From Hyphochytrium catenoides (taxonomy: Eukaryota > Sar > Hyphochytriomycetes > Hyphochytriales > Hyphochytriaceae): a stretch of DNA of 54,106 bases. Positions 36,001 to 46,465 of the stretch are shown piece by piece. Position numbers and translations under genes: made by a program. The stretch lies in the NCBI GenBank assembly GCA_900088475.1, contig FLMG01000261.1:155387-209492 (forward strand), in the 5' to 3' direction. Position 1 is the first letter of the stretch. Each line of letters opens with the position of its first letter. The notes under the pieces were generated by a model that did not search any database, was not told the DNA's origin, and saw only the letters and a list, made by a program, of their open reading frames with translations.

Positions 36001-37994
36001 AATGCCACTAACAGATAAGAACATCTCTTAAGAAGGCTATCGGAAGACAGGCCAGGAAGAAGACCCCTACCTCTGTGGCCACACTAATAGCCAAAAGTAC
36101 TTGGCATGAGTGAGGGCCAAGGAGAGAGTCCTCTCCTTCCCAGGCGGGAGAAGAAGAAGCTGATTTTCATTAACACCCCAGGCCTTCACCTTCTGAGGAC
36201 CATTCACTCTAAGCCTCAGATATAGGCAGAGGAGGCAGACAAGTCCCAGAATGAGGGGGCGAAGCAGATGTCTCCGCCTCTTGCTTGTTGCTTCCTCTCC
36301 GCATGTGGGAATGCTAAATAAGGAGAGGAAGCTCCCTAGAACAAAGACAGGTCAGGTCGGCGGAGTCTCCAGACGTCTTCTACCCTTCAATCTCTCTTTT
36401 TGTTCTTGGCGATTGTGACTTTCTCTTTTTAGTTCCCTCCACCATTCCATCATGGACCTTCTCCCATTATACGGCTTTCTATTCAGTTTTTCCTGTTCCT
36501 TACCTCTAAGCAAATGAGTTACCAGCTCCTGATACATTTGGTGGTGCTCTAGGACATCTAGGGCTATGCAAAGTGCAAAGGAAGGGAAGCAGGTCTCTTT
36601 TGATAATGTTCCTGTTCATCATGAGGGAAGTCATTGCAGAGTGAGACAACAAATGAAGGAGGAGAGATCTAGAAGAAGATTAGGTTGGCAGGTGCCAAAG
36701 GAGGACCGCCACAGTGCTTGTGAGTGCGCGGAGCTCGGACGGATGCAGCAAATAGGTCGGACATGGGGGCAAAATGTGCTTTAGAGCCTGCTTCCTTACC
36801 CATCACTATGGAGAGCATGGTAAGTACCAGTCCTAGCCATCTTCCAAAGGCTGCTTCTCCTCTCATTGCCCATAAATAAGTCAAGAGGGAAAGAAGACAG
36901 AAAACGCCGCTTAGGACATCTGCTCTCCCTACAATGGATGCCACAGCATCACAATGGACAGGATGAGCTCCGAAGAGAAGGGCTGCAGAGACTGCGGAGA
37001 ACCAAGTGAACTTTAACCCGCGAGCCAGAAGAAGGAGCAGCACCGAAGCGACTCCGTGAAGAATCTAGAGGGAAAGAAGTAAGGGGAGAAAGGCGTGAGA
37101 GGAAAAGAGAGTGGACAGTGAGAGACGAGAGTCAGCAAAACACCATTGCAATCTACCCGAAGTAAGCAGCTTCTGCTAGCGTAGCGAACGGTAAGCGTAG
37201 CGAACGGTAAGCCTCAAACGTTCCTCCCTCTCTTCCTTTTCTTCTCCTGACTCTCTCCTCTGAAGGTTAATCCATTATGGGGTACCTACAATGTTCACAA
37301 GGTGATAGCCTGCAGTTGCGTGCCCATGGAGAAGGAAGTTGAGCCTGTGGAGAACAAGGGACACGGCTTAAGGTCAGCAACTGGAAAAGTATGAAAGGAG
37401 AAAGAAGTCAACACAAAGTACTGGCTGCTGCTTCAGATGAGTAGACTTTCCTCTAGCTCGTCTCTCTTCTTTCCTGTCACATCTCTTCTCTCTTTCTCTC
37501 TAACTGTGGCACGCGTGTTCTCCCAATCTTTCTCTCGTCCTTCTTTCAACGCCCATTCCCCTGTCTCCCACTCTCTCTCTCTCTTATTTTCACTCTCCTA
37601 TTCGTTATATTGTCATATGCTAAGTAATGCCCCTTTGTGTCCAAGAGTGGCTCTTCTCCTCTCTGTTTAGCATCATTCCCGTTTCTACATTCGTGCGTTC
37701 GCACCGTCTCTCTGTCTTTCCCTCTCTGCCCCTTTCTGACACGAAGTCTTTCCTTCTCACCTAAAAGAGAGAGAGGTGATGGGTCTGTAGCTCTTATGGC
37801 TCGTGTTAGACTGGATGTCCGCTCCCCAGAAGTCATGGCGGAAGATGTCTTCGATAGTACTTCGCCCTGAATCGTCCACAATGTCTTTGTTGGTCAGAAT
37901 AGCAAACTCATCGTCCCAGATGAAATCTCCTCTCAAAGTATTGAGGAACAGGGTGCAGGAGAAGAGAAACACAAGGAACGGTGGTACAACAGAC
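33028..37994 (-). CDS. TMTC-like protein O-mannosyltransferase (multi-pass membrane + TPR); N-terminal exon(s) unresolved
   Basis: TMTC proteins are ER membrane enzymes that transfer mannose from dolichyl-phosphate mannose to Ser/Thr of target proteins; TPRs project into the lumen. Exons resolved: 37994-37761, 37344-37290, 37064-36800, 36611-36504, 36335-36071, 35786-35105, then TPR exons around 34900, at 34790-34647 and 34446-34244, around 33960-33790, 33480-33425 and 33250-33028 (stop TAG). Landmarks: RGDFIWDDEFAIL with its acidic lumenal loop after helix 1; HKSYRPITSLSFRLNFLLHG; GAHPVHCDAVASIVGRADVL; LSKETCFPSFAL; VAERLLYIPSMGFCLVAGY; and TPR signatures such as NLGTALFDVW, FLALGAAYGKKGML and the terminal AEKLALSAMQLNPGNEKSRL. 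The N-terminal cytosolic segment before SVVPPFLVFLF is not resolved: candidate exons near 38256-38219 and 38632-38577 do not connect in phase without doubt. The loop encoded around 35500-35370 is unusually pyrimidine-rich and could hide an in-frame intron. Confidence 0.85.
35019..35041. repeat. (CT)n microsatellite
   Basis: A short run of uninterrupted CT dinucleotides on the + strand lies in a TMTC intron, just before the TPR-encoding exons. It is GA on the sense strand, an exception to the usual sense-strand CT bias of this window. Confidence 0.9.
37180..37211. repeat. 16-bp perfect tandem duplication inside a TMTC intron
   Basis: Two adjacent copies of a 16-base unit (cgtagcgaacggtaag) lie at 37180-37195 and 37196-37211, in the intron between the exons ending at 37290 and starting at 37064. 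Confidence 0.9.
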
Positions 37995-38009
37995 CTTGTG
38001 GGTGAGAAA

Positions 38010-38040
<31 letters not shown>

Positions 38041-38284
38041 CGGAGAGAAAGAGAGAAAGGGAGAGAGAGAGAGAAAGGGAGAGAGAGAGAAACAGGAAGC
38101 GAAGAAGAGTTTGTGTGAGAATGAGGGGTAAGAGCGTGTTTGAGACAGAGAAAGGGAAGATCAGGGGACATCAGTAAGGCAAAGATAAAGGTCCCAGGCG
38201 ATAAAGAAAGAGCTATACTTCCGAGTGGACGGTAAACGTTGTAGGCCAAGGCAGCCCTTAGGAAGGAAACTGGCTGAGATAGCT

Positions 38285-38319
<35 letters not shown>
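38010..38319. repeat. GA-rich microsatellite region
   Basis: Two (GA)n blocks, about 38010-38036 and 38288-38319, plus interrupted GA-rich sequence to about 38090, lie in the unresolved 5' part of the TMTC gene. On the TMTC sense strand they read as CT tracts, typical of introns and leaders here. Confidence 0.9.
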
Positions 38320-38322
<3 letters not shown>

Positions 38323-39711
38323 AGAAAGAGGGAGGAAAATGGAGAAAGAAAGAGAGAGGTTAGGCGGTGAGAAAGAATGAGTTACTCAGAAACCCTTCAA
38401 GGCCAAACAGATAATATTTCAATAAGCTAGTGAGCAGAGGAGAGTCAGAGAGAGGGAGATTTGGCTCGTAAGAAAGGCTAGAAAGGAAAAAACAGACTGA
38501 GAGAGAGACAAAGAGACTTAGAAAGGAGAGTAGAGTCGAACGTAAGAAGGAGCGTCCACGTCCACAGATCCCCTACCACCGTTGTCCTGTCTGTTTGCCC
38601 GCTTCTGCACTGGGAGGAGCCTTCCTCTTCATCCTGTGGAGGTGTCTGGCGAAGAAGAGAGCCACCAGGATGACGCACTATCGGCCGTGTAGAGAAACTC
38701 GCTCAGAAGTAGGAGCTACAAGCATGCACCAGACTGGAAGAGAGACTACCCGCTTCTCCCCCGCCAGCCAGAAGCAGCAGCTTCATGCGGAAGGCTTAAG
38801 AGAGAGATTGTTTGTGCCACACTGCCAAATGGCCCCGAGAATTCCTCCTTCCCTGTCTCACATAAGCGTGTAGCACGGGAGGAGACAGAGAGCAAGCCCG
38901 ATGCTGTTGGCTCGAGTCCCCTGCACAGCCCTAATGCACGCAGAGCCCTAATGCACGTCATACGCAGGAGCATCGGAAGAGAGAGAGAGAGAAAGACGGG
39001 AGAGAGGAAAGGAAAGAGAGAGGACCTCTCTCTCTCTCGGAAGTTGAAGCGAAGAATCTCCATCTCGCCTTCCCTCCAGCTTCAATCACCCCTTGGCCAG
39101 CGTACTACTATACGCTATCTGAGACAATGGGGTATAGAAGTCGCGTATTACTACTTCATGTAAAAGACCGCTAACGACGAGAAGGTTTATTGAAAGGCCA
39201 TCAGAGATGGCACTGGTAGGTTCTTTGCAAGTCGTCGGCAACCCCGAGCTCTCTCTCTCTCTCTCTCTTTTCTCCTCTCTCTCATCGTCAAACTCTAACA
39301 TCTGCTAGTGAGTTCTGCCGCTGTGGGCCATTGCCGGTATCTTCTCCAGTTCTTTCAACTTAACTCATAGCGTTGCAGTCGTCTTTAGGTCTTTTCAGGG
39401 TCCATAGATTGGATATGGTCCAAGTTGACGGCAAGGTAGGGGTCTAAGCGATGTGGGTACTCGGGAACACAGGCAGCGAGCGAGAGAGGGCGAGAGAGAG
39501 AGAGAGGCCAAACCAGAAAGCAGAAAAGAGAGTTGCGACTGTGTATGTCGTCGCCACTTCCCCGCAATGCCGTGCAAGAGTAAGGCTGCTCCTGCGCCCT
39601 GATATAGCAGAAAAGAGGAAGACAGCACACGGCAGGAGAATAGGTCCCGCAGTCAGAACAAGAGCGGCACGAATATCGGAAAGGATCGGGAGTTGGAGAG
39701 AGTGTTCACGT
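38320..39711. other. Unassigned region; possible short coding exons on the minus strand
   Basis: This stretch lies between the TMTC gene and the 214-aa gene's stop at 39712. Several minus-strand pieces look exon-like without forming a chain. Near 39560-39610, GAGAALLLHGIAGKWRRH follows a good acceptor. Near 39460-39389, YPHRLDPYLAVNLDHIQSMD runs to a stop. Near 38680-38577, a hydrophobic segment ILVALFFARHLHRMKRK runs to a TAG that could equally be a splice donor (GTAGGG). These may be a small membrane protein gene or TMTC 5' exons; I cannot decide. Confidence 0.25.
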
Positions 39712-41600
39712 CTAAGAGGAAAGAGGAGTAGGCAGAGAAGGGTCCGGCTTTTGCGCTTGCATCTTCTCGGAGATCTCCTGTCTCTGAGGTAAGGGAACGA
39801 AGAGGTTGACGTGAAGGGGAATGAGGTTGACGTGAACGGTTAAGAGAGAAAGGAGTAAAGAAGAGGGGCGGTTGTAAAGGGAGAAGAGCAGCAAGTGTAA
39901 CAAGGAGAAGAAGAGGACACAGCCGAAGAGGGAGGGGAAGCAAGAGAAAGGAGAAGAAGGGGAGTGAGTACAGATACAACTATTGCTTTGAGCGCTTGAG
40001 GCTTGGCCTATCCCTATCCTTTAGCCCTAGCCCTACATCTCTCCTATCCATACACTTTATCACTGACTCTTCATACCTCTCTTCGTATCTGACGTACAGC
40101 TGTGAGCTCTCTTTTGTCCCTTCTTCCTGCGCGTCATTGGGCCTATGCATCCTTCCCTGGTCGCCACCTCCCTCTTACCTTCTTCATCATGGAAAGGAGG
40201 TTCTCATCCCTGTAGGGCCGCGTTTCGGTCATAATCTCAAGGGAAACGAGCTCCTCTGTGGAGAGAGGACTGTCCAGACCACATCTAGCAAGCACCTAGG
40301 GCGAGGTCTGTTAGGAGAGAGACATATGAAGCTGAGATAGGAGAGCGATGACAGAACTTACAGACAAGTCCTAGATAAGAAACAGTGGCTTTTCTATCAG
40401 TAGAACCGCTTGCCGATGGGCGTGAAGACCATATAATATAAGCAAACCAAAGGGGAGAGTAAAGAGTTAGGATGACGTTTAGCGCGTAGGAAACAAAGAG
40501 ATAGAGACTCAAGAGGGAGGAACAGGAAGAGGAAGTGCTTACCATCCAGTCAAGTTCTGTCTCAAACATGCAGATCTGGTGCATAAGGAAGATATAAGAG
40601 TCCACCAAAGAGCACTGACAGCCATAGGGCCCGCGATAGATAAGATCTTCGGCTCCACCCAATCGCATTAGCTCTTCAGGCAAGCGGCCAACATGCAGGA
40701 GGATGAAGGTGGGCAGCATGACGAGATGGCGGACATAAGAACTAAGATAAGAGGTCAAAGCTCGTAAGAGAAGTAGCACAATGGAACAACAGAAGAGAGA
40801 GAAAGAAAATGAGAGACAGACAGCCAAGGAGAAAGAAAGAAAAGGTTTCGAACCAGGACGATCATCCTGAGGCGTTGAATAGAGAGGAGTCGCCGCATAG
40901 GAAGGGGTTGAGAGGAGGAGAATGCTAGGCAGATACAATGGTGCAGCAGAGGCCAGAGGTGATAAAAGCGGTGGGGAAGGTAGCTGGTAGAGTCGAGACC
41001 CAAAAGAGGAGGTCAGAATCTCAAGGAAGTAAACGCTAGAGTAGCTCTGTCCCCTCTCCCCCTCATGTACCTGTCATCGTGGCTCCCATCCCTTCCTGCA
41101 GAGCCTTCATCTTCTCCAGAAGAGACTTCAGCTGCTGAAGGCTACGCTTGAGCTTTCTGGTGTTCTCTTCATAGTCCGCACAGCGGGCTGTGTCGATGAC
41201 ATTGCCCCCGTACCCGTGCAGGCCCTCGAGCTCTACGAGGGCCAAGGAGGCAATATAAGATACGACCCAGCACGACTAGACAGAGACCAGAGCGGAAGAC
41301 AGACGTCAAAGGAGAAGTAAGAAGAGTGAGGGACAGACTAGTGCTTGATTGCAATTCGATGTTGGAGTGTCAGTTGAGAAAGCCGGGAGAGAAGGGAATG
41401 GCACTGGGATAGAGCTTGCCTCTTGGCATTTCATCCTCGTTCTTCCTTGTCTTCCGGATGAGCTCATTCTGCTGCTTGCGAACCTCTATCATGATGCACA
41501 TTGCTGTCCCTGCCGCTGTTCTTTCGGCCTCCCAGGCCCTTGCTAGCTCATCCAGTTGGACCACGGCCTCGCTGGTCATCATCGGCCCGTCATCCTTCAT
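39712..41600 (-). CDS. Unrecognised small protein with coiled-coil N-half (6 exons, 214 aa)
   Basis: I do not recognise this family. Proposed exons: 41600-41405, 41232-41071, 40673-40543, 40370-40362, 40253-40179, 39783-39712 (TAG). Phases agree and the total is 215 codons with stop. The ATG at 41600 is the first one after an in-frame TAA. Residues 1-~120 are charged and helical, including EENTRKLKRSLQQLKSLLEK, a clear coiled coil. The next exon is different: GGAEDLIYRGPYGCQCSLVD then SYIFLMHQICMFETELDWM, with three cysteines and an aromatic, amphipathic helix. The C-terminus is charged again (EELVSLEIMTE, SEKMQAQKPDPSL). The 9-base exon is the least certain element; if it is not used, the downstream frame is unchanged. 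The gene is divergent from LSM5, with 651 bases between starts. No function can be assigned. Confidence 0.55.
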
Positions 41601-42251
41601 CTTTGACTTCAGCTCAAGCTCTGCGCCTTCCGCTTACAGAGCTCCTAACCTGCCTATGGGCAGACTGTTGCTATCGTTGTCTCGGGCTCTTTCTCTATCT
41701 CTCTATCGTCATTCCTTGCCCGCTGCTCCATGTCCTTGACACTTCCTGAGCCTCAGTTCGTGAGCATCAAACAATTTTCCATCAAACACTTTTTCCATCA
41801 GGAGAGATACAGACAAAATAATGAATAGGGCGTCCTCTATCAGGGATGCGAATGATTTTGGCTTTTAGCTAAAGACCTGAAAATGACTGAAGTTGTAATC
41901 ACTGTCAATGGTTTTGCCTGTTGTCTTGGGTTTCTGGAAACTTACTATAAGGTCTTTGAATGGTTAGCCACATTCAGGATAGAGGCTGTGGATATCAATG
42001 AATCTTCTTCATTTGACGATTGATCGATCATTTGTGAGATGATGTCCTCAAAGGCAGGAGCCTGCTCTTTGACGGAGTTTGTCCAGCACGCAGACAGACG
42101 AGCAGACGAGCGAGAAGAGATGCAAGGAGAGGAAGGCCTTGGACAATAGTCACTACCTGAGCTTCCAGATACGCACCCCTTGAGGTTAAGAGGAGAGCTC
42201 TATACATCGATCAAGTCAGACCGGCTGACGAGACAGAAAGACAGACAGGCC
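41601..42251. other. Divergent intergenic region between the 214-aa gene and LSM5
   Basis: This 651-base region must carry both promoters. The plus strand at about 41767-41805 has a short imperfect repeat (atcaaacaattttcc / atcaaacactttttcc). An upstream minus-strand ATG frame near 41722 is cut by a stop at about 41650. No other feature was seen. Confidence 0.5.
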
Positions 42252-43788
42252 ATGGCTTCCAGACTGCTCCCTCTCGGTAAGCGCCGGCTTGCCCGAAGCA
42301 AAAGCTATTTGAGTTCCTTTCATGTTCCTCCTCGTCGACTGTTTGACCACACGCATCGCCCCTTCCATCTGCATACGCAGGGGAACGTCAATCATCGTCT
42401 TCAAGCGTTTCTGCACCTTGCTTATACTCCTTGACATCCTTCTTTGACCTCTGCCGTTGCTCGTATCTCCCTAACATCTTGGGGAACATCTCTTTGTCTC
42501 ATTCCCTTCACGTTCTCGCTTTCGGTGGCTTTGCATCTCTCTTCTCAAGTTGTTTGTGTCTCCTCCTGCAATCCCTCTTTAAACTACTCTTCACACCTCC
42601 TCCTCTAATCAACTCTTGCCACGGAACAAATATTATCTAGAGCTTATTGACAAATGCATCGGCTCTCGTTTATGGATCGTTATGAGGGGAGACAAGGAGC
42701 TAGAAGGAACACTCCTTGGCTTTGATGAGTATGTCAGTATCCTTGCCCACCCCAAGCACCTTTTGGTCGACGAATCCCATTCGCTTTCTTTCTACTCCAT
42801 TGGTACTTCTGTCTCTGTCCCTCTCTCTTTCTCGCCATCTTTTGCTTTCCGTCGTTCTAGCAGTCTCTCCTTCTCTCCCTCTCTATGTTCTTCCGAACTC
42901 GCTGCCGCCCTTTTGCCTTCTTGAGCTTGCACCTTTCTTCTCTTCCCATGGTGTCTCTTCTCTTTGCCATTCGCTGTTCTGGGTTCTTTGTCTATATCCT
43001 GCTCCGCACTGGAAGTTGGTTATATGAAGTGATCGGAGATCTGTCTCCCTTAACTCAACCGCCTTAAGATATGGTGCTAGAGGACGTCATTGAATAGTGA
43101 GTGCAACCTTCCCGGATGGCTTATAGCACCTCTCTCTCTCTACCCTGCTTGTCCTTCTTTGCTTCCCTCGCCTGTCCCTTCTCTTCTCTCCCTCTCTCTG
43201 GCTCTCGCTTTGTCCCTTTGTACTTCTCGTCCCCCGTTCCTCTCTCTTCTTCTTGATTCTCCATTGCTTCGTCGTTTATTCGCTTTCTAGGCGCAAGTTC
43301 GACATTATCTTCTCTGAATATTGCTATCGTTGCTTCAGTTCCGTTGCTATCTCTCCATTCAGCCAGGCACGTCGTCGTTCTCTAGCAATTTTTCTGTTTG
43401 GCTGATCCGCGCTACTTTCTTTTACATCTGCTTGTCAGTTTACCGACATCCTTGCAAATCGACACAGCCTCATCCGTTTGCCATCCTTCCCCTTGTGCCT
43501 CTTTCTCTCCCTCCACTCTCTCTTACAGCGAGACGACAGCGGGAGGGAAGATTGCTCACCGGTCGGACCAGATCTTATTGAACGGGAACCATGTCTGCTT
43601 GGTACTCATCACTTGCCCTTCATTTACTCGGTCCGCCTATGTGAACGTCTCATATTCTTATTATTCTCTCATCTCATCGGTATCTGGGTCTCCTGAGCTT
43701 CTTCGCCTCCTTACGGGCTCTCACTTCTCTCCGACTCACTCTGTCTCTGCTGCAGCTTGTCCCAGGAGGCGTACCTGAACAGAGCTAG
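42252..43788 (+). CDS. LSM5: U6 snRNA-associated Sm-like protein LSm5
   Basis: LSm5 is one subunit of the LSm2-8 ring, which binds the U6 snRNA 3' end in the nucleus, and of the LSm1-7 ring, which promotes mRNA decapping in the cytoplasm. Exons: 42252-42276, 42641-42736, 43069-43096, 43529-43601 and 43756-43788 (TAG), giving 84 aa against 91 in human. The Sm1 motif is [20 protein letters not shown] followed by [20 protein letters not shown]; the Sm2 motif contains [18 protein letters not shown], where the family has [11 protein letters not shown]. The N-terminus is shortened to MASRLLPL. Introns are pyrimidine-rich and reach about 430 bases, so only about 17% of the gene span is coding. All phases agree. 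Confidence 0.97.
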
Positions 43789-44541
43789 ACACCTTCTTGT
43801 CAAGCCTACTCTCATCGCTCTATGTCAGCTCTCCTCTCCCTTGGGATACTTCCATACCCAAGCCGTGAAGTCGCACCAGATTGCTGGCACCAACAAGCAA
43901 CCTCTTCCCAATTTGCCAGGAGAATGCTAAGATAATGCTTTGACGACATGGTTATGTCGATAAGGGGAAGATAGAGAGGTGTCTGATAGTTATCTTAGAC
44001 GTTGGGCTGAGAGCTTAGTGACTTCACGAGGGAACTTTTGAGATCTAATTGAAAAATCTAGAAGGAAAAGGGAGCCTCCCTGTGACCGATAGCAGCCAAC
44101 TGAGGATAGAGTGGCCGCCTTGCTTGATCACTTGGAGGAAGGGAAGTGAGTTCTCTTGCCACTCTTTTTACATAGCCAAAGGGCTACGTTACCCCGCGAT
44201 GCGATGCTTGCTCTGAAGATAGTCCTCCGATCCTCTGATGAAGGCGAGGAGGCAGACAAATCGCCATACAGTCAAAGAAGAGAGGCTTGATTGGCGCTTG
44301 TACTGCGCTAAGGTTATAAGATTCAGAATAACAGTGCCTTTGGACACGAACAAAGGTATTGTACGTACGTACATGTTTAGATGCCAATACAGCACAGTAT
44401 CTACTGTACTTTCAGCGTGTTCATGCCGTACAACTGTACCTCACAATGCAACACTGTACGTCTATCCCAATCGGAATATACCCGTTCCTATCTGGAATAA
44501 CGTTGGGTTGCTTCGAGAGGTGAAAGGGCATGACGGTTGGG

Positions 44542-44581
<40 letters not shown>

Positions 44582-45166
44582 AAAACCTCTCTCTTTCGCT
44601 AAATCGTTTCTCTCTTCCTGTCCCTCTCTTTGTCTGTGTCTGTCTCTCGCGCTCTCGCTTCCGTCTGTCCCTCTTTTTTCCTCTCTCTTCCTTTGTCTCT
44701 TTCCTCCTCTCCCTCGTTTCTCTTTCTCCCGCTGTCGCGCTCACTCTCTGTTCCACTCCATCTCACTCTCTCTCCATTTCCTCATCGCTTTCGCTAGCAT
44801 TGAATGCCTATTGACCTTCTGTTCATTTCTTGTCTCTCAACCTCTGCCGAAGTCTTGACCTCTGCCCGAAGTCTTGATAATAAGAGGCCTTTCTCTCTTT
44901 CCAAGCTTCTGAACCCTGTCTACCCTAGGCTGTCGTTCTCTATAACTCTCCCCAATTGACCTCTTCTCCGGATTCTCCCTAGACCATCTCCCACAGACCT
45001 CCAGGAGAAACCACGTCGCACACCTCAAAGCTCTAGAAGAGAGTCCCAAGAACGGTTGCAGAGTCTCTCTATCTTTCTCTCCTCTCTCTGTCTCGCTGTC
45101 TCTCCGCGTTGACCGTCTCTTTAACTCCGCCATCGGCGTCAAAGTCATATCCTTGCCTCTGTCATA
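43789..45166. other. Intergenic region between LSM5 and IFT20 with CT-rich leader
   Basis: This 1.4-kb region holds the LSM5 3' UTR and the IFT20 promoter. From about 44540 onward the + strand is strongly pyrimidine-rich, the usual look of a 5' leader or leader intron for a plus-strand gene here. Minus-strand ORFs at 44421-44756 and 44837-45148 are products of the GA-rich complement and show no domain. No coding exon was identified. Confidence 0.5.
44544..44580. repeat. (CT)n microsatellite
   Basis: An uninterrupted (CT) run of about 37 bases, about 590 bases upstream of the IFT20 start codon and embedded in a longer pyrimidine-rich block. Confidence 0.95.
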
Positions 45167-46263
45167 ATGGACTTGGACAAAGTATCGATCAGCTTTGATG
45201 ATGACGGGCGAGTGAGAGTCCTAGAAGCCGATAAATTCAGAAAGACAGAGGAGCTGCATAAAGAGGCTTTGGCCTTCGTGACGAGTAAGAGGACAGCGTT
45301 CTCTAGCGTCTCTCTCTTTCCGGCTCCTTGTTCTCCTCCGTTCTCTCAATTTGAGCCTTTGCTCGTTCCCTGCGCCTGTCTTTTCAGGTCAAGCTAAGAG
45401 AAAGGGTCGCCTTTACCTTTACTAGTATTCGTTGTGTTCTCTCTGTCTGTCTCTCTTTTCTCACTCTTCCCTCTTTCTCTCCACTCCGTTACTCACCTCT
45501 ACTCTGCACCTGGCTGGCATATCACAGAGATCAGTGACTTCAAGCAGACAGTGCAAGGGCTCGTGGAAGTTCTTGAAAATCTGTCCAAGAAAATAGAGAA
45601 AGAGAAGCTCAAGGTTGTTTCTCCTCCCGTAGAGCTCAATTGAGGCGATAGGATAGTTTCCAGCATTCCAATAGTCTCCGTCTCTCGGTCCACAATGTCA
45701 CTGTGCCTCTCGCCCCTCTCTCTAACTTTTTCTCTCTCTTCTGCTCTCACCTTCTCGACGGTATTACGCTCCCTTTTCTCTCTCTCTTTTCTCTGTTTCG
45801 CTTCTCTCTTTCTGCTCCTGTCCCTATTTGTTCCGCTTCTGGCTTCTAGTACCTTATATCTGTCTTTGCTATGTTCTGGCATTCCTCGATTGTTAGTTTG
45901 CAACGCAGTAAACCCTACTCATCGCATTTGTTGACGCGAGAGGCTTCCTTCTTCTCCAGGCGATTGGACTGAGAAACAAGCTGCAAAGCGAAGCTGAAAA
46001 CAAGACTAGGCAGCAGTTCCAGCTTCAGGCGGTCATCCTTGAAAAGATGGCAGAGCTTGAAAGGCAAGAAAGCGCATCGACTCCTTCCTTCTGTCCATTT
46101 CAACGTTGGCTCATCTCTCAAACTCTCTTGGTTTTAAGCTCGAGCTACTGACACTGGCGCCTCTCTCCAATGCCACAGGTACAACCAGCAGTATTTATCC
46201 CTTCAACGAGTCGAGGCGGAGCAGCTTGCTCTCATTGATAAACTGAGCAACAATGAAGCATAA
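45167..46263 (+). CDS. IFT20: Intraflagellar transport protein IFT20
   Basis: IFT20 is a small coiled-coil subunit of the IFT-B complex; it also acts at the Golgi in sorting membrane proteins to the cilium. Exons: 45167-45284, 45528-45613, 45960-46063 and 46179-46263 (TAA), giving 130 aa; the human protein has 132. Features matching the family are an N-terminal FDDDGRVRVLEADKFRKTEE, then SDFKQTVQGLVEVLENLSKK, the conserved EKLKAIGLRNKL, and the C-terminal RYNQQYLSLQRVEAEQLALI. The third intron (46064-46178) appears to use a GC donor (GAAAG|GCAAGA) with a normal CAG acceptor: there is no GT nearby and only this junction restores the family sequence. The start ATG follows a CT-rich leader. The gene implies a ciliated or flagellated life stage. 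Confidence 0.96.
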
Positions 46264-46465
46264 CGACCCGATCTTCTTTCTCTCTTACTCTGCACTCTCT
46301 TCCTTCTATCTTGTATAAGCATACGCAGTCCCTTATACAGCCATCTTCTCCTCATTGTATCTCTGCTTCAGTTGCACGCAGAAATGAAACGTTATAGTAA
46401 ACTGCATCCTCGAAGACGTGGTTAAGGTTGTCCTTTACATAGGCCATGGAATCCCTTCCCTAGTG

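Noticed and set aside
35941-36024. Alternative TMTC exon (SGIHRKLSVDGTFSLT) after the exon ending at 36071
   Set aside because: It fits the phase, but the exon starting at 35786 fits equally and restores the family's LSYDWS-like block as RLCLDWGFNSIPFV, so the first is treated as intron.
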